Below are positions 1-9,032 of a DNA stretch of 64,000 bases, piece after piece. The stretch lies in assembly GCF_001438655.1 (NCBI RefSeq), contig NZ_JQBR01000003.1, positions 1 to 64,000 of the forward strand, in the 5' to 3' direction. Below the pieces are notes generated by a model. That model did not search any database and was not told where the DNA came from. It was given only the letters and a program-made list of their open reading frames with translations. The DNA comes from Pediococcus cellicola (GTDB lineage Bacteria > Bacillota > Bacilli > Lactobacillales > Lactobacillaceae). Both the position numbers and the translations under genes were made by a program. Positions within the stretch are counted from its first letter, which is position 1; every line of letters starts with the position of its first letter.

Positions 1-262
1 ATGTTTGTATCAAATTATAACTTCAGTTCCGACGCTTTCCGTGATACCACCTTGATTTGTAGAATATTCGCATATCCTGCCTCAACAACTCCTGTTTCCA
101 AAAGTCAGAGGCGTTAACGAACCTCACCACGAATTCACAGCTTGCACTGTCAATTTACTCCAAGTTCATCTTCGCATCGTATTCTGATCCGCGTTCTCAG
201 CAACCCACGGTCTCTAAAATCATACTAACCATGCTACTCTTCTTATCGCAGTATCTTATGTT
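1..262 (-). promoter_or_regulatory. T-box leader, methionine-type specifier (partial downstream)
   Basis: Read on the minus strand this is a T-box leader. The conserved T-box core AAGGTGGTATCACGG lies at about 40-54. An upstream Stem I carries the GAAG-ATG-AAC-TTGGAG context, so the specifier is ATG (plus positions 167-169), suggesting uncharged tRNA-Met sensing. The spacing from ATG to TTGGAG is the same as in the second T-box of this window (16774-16776). The regulated gene and most of the terminator lie left of the window, so its identity is unknown; Met biosynthesis, uptake or metS would be expected. Confidence 0.8.
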
Positions 263-285
263 TTCTCGTTTTCTAATATATTTTT

Positions 286-313
286 AATTTACCACAGATT
301 TTTTTAGTGTCAA
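286..313 (-). promoter_or_regulatory. Putative promoter of the left T-box leader
   Basis: On the minus strand TTGACA (308-313) is followed after 16 bases by TAAATT (286-291), a perfect -35 with a weaker -10. It lies directly upstream of the T-box Stem I, as expected for the leader transcript. Confidence 0.5.
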
Positions 314-411
314 TGTGAAATTATATTAATATGTTTGTTTTATTGAGGCGTCGCTTCACTCAAAATTGCGCATCATTTTTTACTATGATATAAAGCTAGA
401 CTCACAGACAA

Positions 412-443
412 CAAAAAAAGCACTCACCAGTGTGAATGCTTTA
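412..443 (-). terminator. Rho-independent terminator after tRNA-Thr
   Basis: The minus strand reads AGCATTCAC..GTGAGTGCT followed by TTTTTTT, an imperfect hairpin with a T-tract just downstream of the tRNA gene. Confidence 0.75.
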
Positions 444-446
444 TCA

Positions 447-519
447 TGCTTGTTACTGGACTTGAACCAGCGACCTCCGCTTTACTAGAGCGATGCTCTA
501 CCAACTGAGCTAAACAAGC
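447..519 (-). tRNA. tRNA-Thr (anticodon AGU)
   Basis: The minus strand folds as a complete 73-nt tRNA. The acceptor stem is GCTTGTT/AACAAGC with discriminator A, the D-stem GCTC/GAGC, the anticodon stem TCGCT/AGCGG with loop CTAGTAA, and the T-arm GCTGG-TTCAAGT-CCAGT. Positions 34-36 are A-G-T, giving Thr for ACU (and more if A34 is modified or reads by superwobble). The CCA end is not encoded. A34 in a threonine tRNA is uncommon among bacteria, although it occurs in some Firmicutes. Confidence 0.92.
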
Positions 520-769
520 ATAAAAACTAAAATTGCTCCTTAACTAGTATACCGAATTTGACCAATAAATAAAATGCTTTTTTGAAATTTATTTATTTTT
601 TCCAAGTAACTAGCCTATGTAGCTAGGCGCAATAACCGCTTAGATGAGTATTTTATCAAGAATCTAGCTTGGAAGCAAGTCTAAGACAGTTACTCTTAAT
701 TTCTATGCATGAAAAGCCATCAAAATAATATTTAGATATTGGTTCAGAATTAGAGCTACCTTTTACGAG

Positions 770-2416
770 CTATTTTTCAGGTAAAGATGCAATCTTTTCA
801 TTCTTTAGAATAACCCGCCTTAACCATTTTGCAGTCGAATTTGGGCGATGAGAAACCATTAAAATAGCCACCGGTAATTTTTTTAAAACGCGTAAAAAGT
901 CGTTTTCGCTTTTCTGATCTAAGTTCGCAGTAGGTTCGTCCAAAACTAATAACGGTCGTTCTTCCACCAACGCTCGTGCCAAACCAATTTTTTGTAACTG
1001 CCCTGCAGATAAATTAATTTGGTCTCCACCAGACACCCTAGATGCTAAACCATCAGGTAATTTTGTGACCAAATCAGTTAATTCTGCTGTTTCAACGACC
1101 TTGGCCAACTGTTTGTCTGAAAGTTCACGACCTAAGAGAATATTTTCTCTTAATGTACTCGAAAAAAGTTCTGTCTTTTGAGGAACATAGGACACAAGTT
1201 CCCTATGAGCGACACGCTGCACTACTTTTTTATTTTTTAAAATCTCTATGTTTCCGGAAGTAGGCCTATAAAAACCCATTAATAATTTCTCGGCGGTTGT
1301 CTTGCCTGTTCCACTCTCACCTGTCAAAAGAACTTTATCTTTACTTTTCAAATTAATGAAGAAGTCTGCATTTTTCAAAACCCACTTTTGGTCTTTCGTA
1401 TAGCGAAATGAAACATTTCTGAAACCCAAGCTATCTGGATGACTCATTGATTCCATGGCAATCTCTGTAACTTGTTGTTGTTCCAAAAAGTCTACAATTC
1501 TTGTTAAAGAGACCTTTTGACGTAACCAGTTGGCATACAGTCCAGGCAACTGATAGAAGACCCATGTGAAATTGGCATTTAACACATTAAATCCCATAAA
1601 TTGCCCCAGTGTCAGCTGGTTAATACTGATTAAGTAAATACTGAACACTAGCGGCGTCACATCAAAAACGAATCCTGACGCTAGGCTCAATCCCGTCATT
1701 TTCCACTGACTTTTTGCATTTTCAAGTTGACTTTGTGTGTATTTTTCGTACTTTTCCTTAAATAAAGTCAGTCCAAATTTCTCGGCAAAAAAACTGTACA
1801 ATAGGGCCCTAGCATCAAAAACCTGCAACATCGTTTCTTGCATATTTTCTTGGTTAACCTGCTTTTTTTGCTGTGTTTGACTGATTAGCCTCCCAGTTAT
1901 TTTTGGCACCCATGCTGAAAAGAGACTCAGAACTAAGATCACACACGTTAGTAACCACGAAGTCGAAAATCCAAATATTAGGGCTGCCACAAATGAACTT
2001 ATACCAACCAACAAGCTCGTCACCGTTTCCGGAACTACACCTGCTAACAAATTGGCATCCGAGGTGCTTAACGTCAGCCAACTTCCTTCTCCCATTTGTT
2101 CAAGAACTCTCGTTTTTTTCGTGAACGCTTTTTGAATCAGTTGATCAACAATTTTGAATTCATAAACTTGTTTCAAAACGCCTTGACGACGAACTGTAAA
2201 AAGACGACAAAGCCCAATCACAAGGCTTAAAGCCGTCAAATAAACAGCATTCCAAACGAATCGCACCGGACTTGCACTCAAGTAATTTACTAGCCCGTTT
2301 AAACCATTTGCTAAAAAGAATTCAGCAACGGCACCTAGTACACCGGCAATCCATAACCAAATAAGTCGTTTTTCCCTAAAAAGTGATTTCAAAAATTGTC
2401 TTTCTTGTTTTTCCAT
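770..2416 (-). CDS. ABC exporter half-transporter (TMD-NBD), subunit 2
   Basis: A 548-residue exporter-type half transporter: an N-terminal six-helix membrane domain (about 15-300) fused to a nucleotide-binding domain (about 330-548). The NBD has Walker A GESGTGKT (366-373), signature LSAGQ (469-473) and Walker B LLVLDEPT (489-496). It lies 3 bases downstream of the other half-transporter gene, so the two would form a heterodimeric exporter in the cytoplasmic membrane. The substrate cannot be told; such pairs export peptides, lipids or drugs. No terminator is obvious directly after it. The partner is interrupted by a stop, so this subunit may lack a functional mate. Confidence 0.85.
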   Translation of the reverse strand: MEKQERQFLKSLFREKRLIWLWIAGVLGAVAEFFLANGLNGLVNYLSASPVRFVWNAVYLTALSLVIGLCRLFTVRRQGVLKQVYEFKIVDQLIQKAFTKKTRVLEQMGEGSWLTLSTSDANLLAGVVPETVTSLLVGISSFVAALIFGFSTSWLLTCVILVLSLFSAWVPKITGRLISQTQQKKQVNQENMQETMLQVFDARALLYSFFAEKFGLTLFKEKYEKYTQSQLENAKSQWKMTGLSLASGFVFDVTPLVFSIYLISINQLTLGQFMGFNVLNANFTWVFYQLPGLYANWLRQKVSLTRIVDFLEQQQVTEIAMESMSHPDSLGFRNVSFRYTKDQKWVLKNADFFINLKSKDKVLLTGESGTGKTTAEKLLMGFYRPTSGNIEILKNKKVVQRVAHRELVSYVPQKTELFSSTLRENILLGRELSDKQLAKVVETAELTDLVTKLPDGLASRVSGGDQINLSAGQLQKIGLARALVEERPLLVLDEPTANLDQKSENDFLRVLKKLPVAILMVSHRPNSTAKWLRRVILKNEKIASLPEK

Positions 2417-2419
2417 AAG

Positions 2420-4039
2420 CTATTTACCTACTTTGATGACCGTGTCACTATCCTGAATAAGATCAAAAGTGTGCGTAATAATTAAAACACCGATTTTTTG
2501 GCTAAGCTCGCGAACTGTATGCATTAACTCAGACTGGTTTCTGGCATCTAAATCCGAAAAGGGCTCGTCCATAATTAAAAATTGTTTATGCGCTAAAAGT
2601 GCTCTGGCAATCGAAAGGCGCCGCATCTGACCTTCAGAAAAATTAGTTACTTTACCAACCTCTGTGTGCCAACCGTCCGGTAGTGCATCTATAATCCGAT
2701 CCATATTGACCGCCTGTAAAGCTTGATGCACATCTTGCCTATCATAAGGCTTATCCAACGTCAAATTACGCCAAACTGTGGTATTGAACAATTGATTTCT
2801 TTGCGGAACATAAGCCAAAGCACCTTGAAATTGTGTCCGCTGTTGGCCTTTCTCGTTTACTGCTGAAATGCTACCTTTTCCAGGATCTAACAAGTTCAAA
2901 AGGAGCTTAATTAGTGTTGTTTTACCAGCACCATTATGACCCACAACAAAAGTGATTTGACTTTTTAAAATAGATAAATTGAGCTTTTCAAAGACAGGCT
3001 CAGTCTGACTGGGATAAGTAAAGTCAACATTGTGAAAAATCAACTTCTGCAATGGCTCTTGTGTTGTGCTTTTTACATTATCTTCATGAGTCTGTTCAGT
3101 TTTAACAGCCGCTAATCGTTTATTTACTCGGTCAATCGCAACTTTTTGTTGTGCCAAAAAAGAAGTCACAACCGGTAGTGACATAAACGGATCCAAAATT
3201 GAGCCAATTCCAGCATTCCAAACTCCGACCATAACATTAAGGTTAAGAAAATTGTTTTTGACTAAAAAGAGTCCTCCAACCAGCGAAATAATTTCTACAA
3301 AATAAATACCACCCGTAAACAAACCATTATTGGCAGCTGCTGTATTCACATTTTGCTTTCAATCAGGCATTTTTTGGTCATAAAAATGTTTATGGGTATC
3401 CAAAGCCCAATTAGCCACATGAAAAACTGAAAGGAGCGGTATGTTTCGATATAGCTCTGTAAAGAAACGTTTATGCTGGTCATCAAGGCGTTCATATTTT
3501 CTTCGTGCCTTAGCCTGCTTAGTATAAAAGCCACGTGCTAACAAGAAAAAAGTTATGCCAATGACAAGGTAAAAAAAACCAGCTACGTATGACGCAATAA
3601 AGACATAGCCTAACCCCAAAAGTAAAGAGAGTGAAAAATCAAATAATGGCGAAACACCAGAGTATAGATAATTTGCGATCGTTTCAGCATCTTGATTAAC
3701 TAAATTAACTAGTTCTCCCTCTTTAATATCCTTACTATTTTGGTAATTTAAAAAGCCTCGCATAAGTTTGAGACTAACTGTTTCGCTGATGTGCTTCTTG
3801 ATACTTTCCATAAGCATTGAATACTTATAGAAAATGAGGCCATAAAGTAACGATCCTAAAATCAAAGCTATTAAAACGCCCCAAAGTCGTGTGCCTTCGC
3901 GTTGCATTGCAATCGCAATTCCCACTTGAATCATGATAGAAACAAACAAATTAAAGCCACTCATAAATAATTTACTTAAAATGAGCCATGGATATGCTGA
4001 TCTAGGCACCAGTTTTAAAACATCATTTAATCGCATCAA
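2420..4039 (-). pseudogene. ABC exporter half-transporter, subunit 1, interrupted by in-frame UGA
   Basis: Two open segments in the same frame, 3359-4039 (membrane domain, 226 codons) and 2420-3349 (last helices plus NBD), are separated only by TGA at 3359-3361 and three further codons. Joined, they give about 539 residues, matching the 548-residue neighbour. The second part has Walker A GHNGAGKT, signature FSEGQ and Walker B FLIMDEP. The downstream half could restart at GTG 3347-3349 but would lack most membrane helices. The reading is a nonsense mutation in a once-intact gene. A sequencing error or read-through cannot be excluded. Confidence 0.8.
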
Positions 4040-4112
4040 ATCACCTACTTTCTTACCTATTCCTCTAAAACCGCTACCGTGTTAAAAGCATCCTATCACT
4101 CCTTATTTTATT

Positions 4113-4126
4113 TGTAAACGGTTAAA
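4113..4126. promoter_or_regulatory. cre-like site upstream of the ABC exporter
   Basis: TGTAAACGGTTAAA matches the CcpA cre consensus TGWAARCGNTWNCA at all but one position (A for C at position 13). It sits about 75 bases upstream of the exporter gene. This is a motif match only. Confidence 0.3.
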
Positions 4127-4283
4127 ATTAAATTAGATTCTTTTAATCATAAATCTCCATAATTTTATGGTAAGGAGCAAAATGAATGGCCAGTAAATCT
4201 TAGCCAGCCATACAAACAAATTCACACCCACCAAGAAATGGCATTTTGACGCAAATGTTTTTCAACATCTTCCGACTGCATCA

Positions 4284-4326
4284 AAAAAACCTCCCAAAAC
4301 GAGAAAATTCTCTCATTTTGGAAGGC
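4284..4326 (-). terminator. Terminator of the beta-glucoside operon
   Basis: The minus strand forms a long hairpin, CCTTCCAAAATGAGAG..CTCGTTTTGGGAGG, followed by TTTTTTT, directly after the bglA stop codon. The rest of 4040-4283 contains no gene that I can see. Confidence 0.9.
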
Positions 4327-4348
4327 TATTTCGACAGTAATGCCTAAG

Positions 4349-5809
<1,461 letters not shown>

Positions 5810-7696
5810 TTAAATAATATACATAGCCACATCTTCATTAGTGACCGTTGTTTTTTCATTCGACACAATTTCAACAAAATCTTTGGTATTCGTCACAATC
5901 ACTGGTGTGGTAGTATCGTATCCAGCCTGCTTAATCGCTGCCAAATCAACATCCATCAGTAACTGTCCCTTTTTAATTTTATCGTTATCTGCGACATGTG
6001 CAGTGAAAGGTGCTCCTTTCAAATTAACGGTATCTAAGCCAATATGAATCAACAACTCAATGCCGTTATCACTCTTTAATCCAATGGCATGTTTGGTTGG
6101 AAAAACGGTCATCACTTCACCGTCAAACGGCGCATAAATTTTGCCTTCTTCAGGAATAATGGCCACCCCATCCCCCAACATTTTTTGGGCAAAGGTATCA
6201 TCTGCGACACTCTCTAAATTAATCATTTCACCTTTAACGGGACTATAAACTTTTTTAGTTTCTTTGGCGCCAGATGGCACAGTTGTTTTAGGCTGATCTT
6301 TGGTTTCTGTTTTTGTTGCTGCTTCAACTGGTTTTTCATTAATACCAAATACAAATGTCAAAATAAATGTAAGCACAAAGGACACAACCAACACAATAAT
6401 GGCATTAATTAAATTACTGCTGTCTGTTTTGCTAACAAATTGTGGCAACGAAATTAGAGATGGTACGGCAAATGCGAAGGACTTCAGATTTACAAAGCCC
6501 ATGAACAATCCAGTGACACCACCAGAAATCATGGCCGCATATAACGGCTTTTTATATTTCAGCGTGACACCATACAAGGCGGGCTCAGTCACCCCAGCTA
6601 ACAAGGCCGAAATTCCTGCAGCACTTGCAATTTGGCGAGTGTTTCGATTTTTAGTCATGATCGCAACCGCAAAACTAGCAGCACTTTGCGCAATATTCGC
6701 CGCTAGCATTGCTGGTAAGATCAGGGTATCGGGTGATGCCACTGAAGCTGCTAAGAAGATTGGGGCAAATGCCCAGTGCATGCCTGTCATGACAATAAGT
6801 GGCATAAAGGCTGCCATCAAAGCCATCGCTAACCAGCCAGCCTTGCTTTGAATAAACAGAATAATAGCTGACAATAGTTTTCCAGCGTACGTGCCAATTG
6901 GTCCAATCAAAACCAATGCCAAAGTACCTGTAATAAATAAAACTAATAATGGTTTCAAAATACTTTTTAAAGATGCTGGACAAACTTTGTCAATTCCCAT
7001 TTCAATGTATTTCATCGCCCAAACGACCATCAGAATTGGAATAACTGATGAGGAATAATTTACCAATGTAATTGGCAAGTCCATAAAATGAACGGCTTTT
7101 CCCGCCGTCACCATCGCGATAAAGTTAGGATGAATCATCACACCAGCAATTGTAATGGCTAACATTGGTGTTACTTTAAAGTACTTAGCGGCAGTATATG
7201 CCAACATAACTGGTAGAAAATAAAAAGGAGCATCTCCAAAGATATTCAAAATGGCATAGCTTTGTCCTTTTTCGTTTAACCAGCCTAATAGGGGCAGTAT
7301 AATCAAGATAACCTTGATCATCCCACCGCCGATTAAAGCAGGGATCAAAGGTGACATACAAGACGAAATAAAATTAGCAAATCGATTGAACAAGTTGACC
7401 TTTTCTTTGCTGTCGGTTTGCTCATCAGCTTGACTGGCATCTCCGGTATCGATCTTGCCTAACTTCAAAATTTCATTGTAGTAATTAGTGACATCATTAC
7501 CAATGATAACTTGGTATTGGCCTGACTGATGATTCACGCCCACGACTCCGGGGATATTTTTTACCGCTTCGTCATCCACAATACTTTCGTCTTTTAAACG
7601 AAAGCGTAGTCGGGTCATACAATGAATCAGTGAATGAATATTTTTATCTTCACCCACTGCTTTATAAATTTGTTTAGCTGAATTTACGTAATCCAT
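5810..7696 (-). CDS. bglP: PTS beta-glucoside permease, EIIBCA
   Basis: A 628-residue permease of the glucose superfamily with order B-C-A. The EIIB domain (1-90) has phospho-Cys C26 in HCMTRLRF. The EIIC membrane domain spans about 105-460 and includes GVTEPALYGV. The EIIA domain (about 490-628) has H536 in PTKHAIG and catalytic H551 in LIHIGLDTV. It imports and phosphorylates beta-glucosides, feeding bglA just downstream. The gene is preceded by a terminator overlapped by a LicT-type RAT sequence (7721-7778), which indicates substrate-dependent antitermination, with the permease also acting as a negative regulator of LicT in known systems. Confidence 0.95.
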   Translation of the reverse strand: MDYVNSAKQIYKAVGEDKNIHSLIHCMTRLRFRLKDESIVDDEAVKNIPGVVGVNHQSGQYQVIIGNDVTNYYNEILKLGKIDTGDASQADEQTDSKEKVNLFNRFANFISSCMSPLIPALIGGGMIKVILIILPLLGWLNEKGQSYAILNIFGDAPFYFLPVMLAYTAAKYFKVTPMLAITIAGVMIHPNFIAMVTAGKAVHFMDLPITLVNYSSSVIPILMVVWAMKYIEMGIDKVCPASLKSILKPLLVLFITGTLALVLIGPIGTYAGKLLSAIILFIQSKAGWLAMALMAAFMPLIVMTGMHWAFAPIFLAASVASPDTLILPAMLAANIAQSAASFAVAIMTKNRNTRQIASAAGISALLAGVTEPALYGVTLKYKKPLYAAMISGGVTGLFMGFVNLKSFAFAVPSLISLPQFVSKTDSSNLINAIIVLVVSFVLTFILTFVFGINEKPVEAATKTETKDQPKTTVPSGAKETKKVYSPVKGEMINLESVADDTFAQKMLGDGVAIIPEEGKIYAPFDGEVMTVFPTKHAIGLKSDNGIELLIHIGLDTVNLKGAPFTAHVADNDKIKKGQLLMDVDLAAIKQAGYDTTTPVIVTNTKDFVEIVSNEKTTVTNEDVAMYII

Positions 7697-7720
7697 GAAT
7701 AAACTTCCCTTCTTTTATAA

Positions 7721-7756
7721 AAAAAGACCCAAATAGCCAAATACGCTATTTAGGTC
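7721..7756 (-). terminator. Conditional terminator in the licT-bglP interval
   Basis: The minus strand reads GACCTAAATAGCGTATTTGGCT.. then ATTTGGGTC followed by TTTTTTT: a near-perfect hairpin and T-tract upstream of bglP. Its 5' arm overlaps the RAT element at 7753-7778, so binding of LicT would preclude the terminator. Confidence 0.88.
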
Positions 7757-7778
7757 ATGCTCAATTAAGATAACACCC
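7753..7778 (-). promoter_or_regulatory. RAT (ribonucleic antiterminator) element 2
   Basis: The minus strand reads GGGTGTTATC..GAGCATGACC, an imperfect stem with the layout of BglG/LicT targets (GG-TGTTA..GCA..ACC). It abuts the licT stop codon and shares its last bases with the terminator stem. The same motif recurs upstream of licT. Confidence 0.7.
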
Positions 7779-8617
7779 TATAAATTTTTAACTAACCGAC
7801 TAATATGCACCGTCAAATATAATAATTCTGTGCTACTAATCTCGTACTGATATTTCTTTTGAATAAACGCTTGTACTTTGCGAGAACACTTATACGGTTG
7901 GGCATACTTCTTTTCCAAAGTATGAAGAAGATCTTCATCATCGTCGTCATAATGTTTGTTTAAAAGCACCCGTTGTGCAAAAAACTTCAGATGCGTGATA
8001 AATCGATAGTAATTTAACGAACCTTCGTCAAACTCCGTATGATAATAATTTTTGACAATGTCCTCAACTTCTTTAACCATATTGGTGACGCCATAGGCTA
8101 AATTTTGCTCAACACCAGACTCTGTCTCTGCATTCACAAAATGCAAAGCCACAAAAGCACTCTCATCATCTTCAAGTGCGATGCCTAGTTCCTTTTTGAC
8201 GACTTCCACCAATTTTTGCCCGACCGCAAATTCATCTGGATAAAAACGCGCCACGTCCCATTTCAAAGGATTTCTTAAAATAATTTGATCCCGATACCTC
8301 TGAATAGTCGTGTGCAAATGATCCGTTAAATTCACATAAATAATCTCGTTGAGTTGTTTACCCAACTTAATTTTAGCAAAATTGATAATTTTTTCGGCAA
8401 TCATAATTTCATTCAAAGGAACATCAATGACTAAATCCGTAAATTTATTCATGGTATCCGGATCCTTAATTATGAAAGTCTTCTCTACTTTTTCAATCTC
8501 AATCTCTTGTCCCTGTCTTTTACCGAATGCGATCCCGGGTCCCATCAGCAAAATGTCCATGCCATCGTGGTTTACAGAGATGGCTGTATTATTATTTAAA
8601 ACGCGTTTTATTTTCAC
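7778..8617 (-). CDS. licT: BglG/LicT family transcriptional antiterminator
   Basis: A 279-residue protein with an N-terminal co-antiterminator RNA-binding domain (about 1-57, beginning MKIKRVLNNNTAISV) followed by two PTS regulation domains, PRD1 (about 65-170) and PRD2 (about 175-279). It binds RAT hairpins in nascent mRNA and prevents termination; its activity is set by PTS phosphorylation of conserved PRD histidines. It is first gene of the beta-glucoside operon. RAT-like motifs lie both before it and between it and bglP, indicating autoregulation as well as control of bglP-bglA. Confidence 0.93.
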   Translation of the reverse strand: MKIKRVLNNNTAISVNHDGMDILLMGPGIAFGKRQGQEIEIEKVEKTFIIKDPDTMNKFTDLVIDVPLNEIMIAEKIINFAKIKLGKQLNEIIYVNLTDHLHTTIQRYRDQIILRNPLKWDVARFYPDEFAVGQKLVEVVKKELGIALEDDESAFVALHFVNAETESGVEQNLAYGVTNMVKEVEDIVKNYYHTEFDEGSLNYYRFITHLKFFAQRVLLNKHYDDDDEDLLHTLEKKYAQPYKCSRKVQAFIQKKYQYEISSTELLYLTVHISRLVKNL

Positions 8618-8628
8618 TTAAACCACCT

Positions 8629-8700
8629 AAAAAGACTTATCCATCATAGGTTCACTTGTTCCTACAATAAATAAGTCATGCTCAAAATTTTGATAACACC
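8629..8700 (-). promoter_or_regulatory. licT leader: RAT element 1 plus overlapping terminator
   Basis: The minus strand carries GGTGTTATC..TTTTGAGCATGAC (8675-8700), closely matching the second RAT. It overlaps a hairpin made of GACTTAT (8671-8677) and ATAAGTC followed by TTTTT (8629-8637). This is the expected antiterminator/terminator switch and would make licT autoregulated. Confidence 0.65.
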
Positions 8701-8786
8701 TTAATTATTCAAATTTAATAGTTTCGGCCACACATGCTTACCCGAACGCAATCACATTGTGACAATGTTTCTATATTAACAGTGAA

Positions 8787-8800
8787 TGTATCCGCTGTCA
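8787..8800. promoter_or_regulatory. cre-like site upstream of licT
   Basis: TGTATCCGCTGTCA matches the cre consensus TGWNANCGNTNWCA except at position 5. CcpA control of beta-glucoside operons is common. It lies in the divergent licT/nagE interval, about 170 bases from the licT start. Confidence 0.4.
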
Positions 8801-8924
8801 AACCTTTTCATGAAACTTATGGCACGATTTGTTCAGAAAGTTCATTTTCAGATTGTAAAATCTCAATTTACTCACAGCAAGGATGACTAGACCAATTTTT
8901 GTAAAACAGCCAAAAAGTTATATA

Positions 8925-8947
8925 TCATGTGACATAATGTAACATGA
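8925..8947. promoter_or_regulatory. Palindromic operator candidate upstream of nagE
   Basis: TCATGTgACATaATGTaACATGA is a 23-base dyad with one mismatched pair. It ends 4 bases before the proposed -35 of nagE, so it is well placed for a regulator. Its owner is unknown; no regulator gene in this window clearly fits. Confidence 0.45.
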
Positions 8948-8951
8948 CCAC

Positions 8952-8980
8952 TTGTGTTTTTGTGTTAAATATTCTAGACT
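8952..8980 (+). promoter_or_regulatory. Putative nagE promoter
   Basis: TTGTGT (8952-8957), a 17-base spacer, then TAGACT (8975-8980). Start codon 52 bases downstream of the -10, with RBS AGGAGG at 9018-9023. Confidence 0.5.
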
Positions 8981-9032
8981 AATAAATGAAATTATTTTGT
9001 AACTTTCATTCTTTTTCAGGAGGCTTTCCATT

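Noticed and set aside
770-4039. ABC pair as CydCD cytochrome bd assembly exporter
   Set aside because: No cydAB genes nearby and no CydC/CydD-specific features that I can recognise; left as a general heterodimeric exporter.
6300-6851. Long open frame (183 codons) on the plus strand
   Set aside because: It lies entirely antisense within bglP, which has clear PTS domains and catalytic residues in the other strand; no RBS or recognisable product.
7778-8617. licT as a DNA-binding activator
   Set aside because: The N-terminus is a CAT RNA-binding domain and PRDs follow without helix-turn-helix or EII-like domains, so it is an antiterminator.
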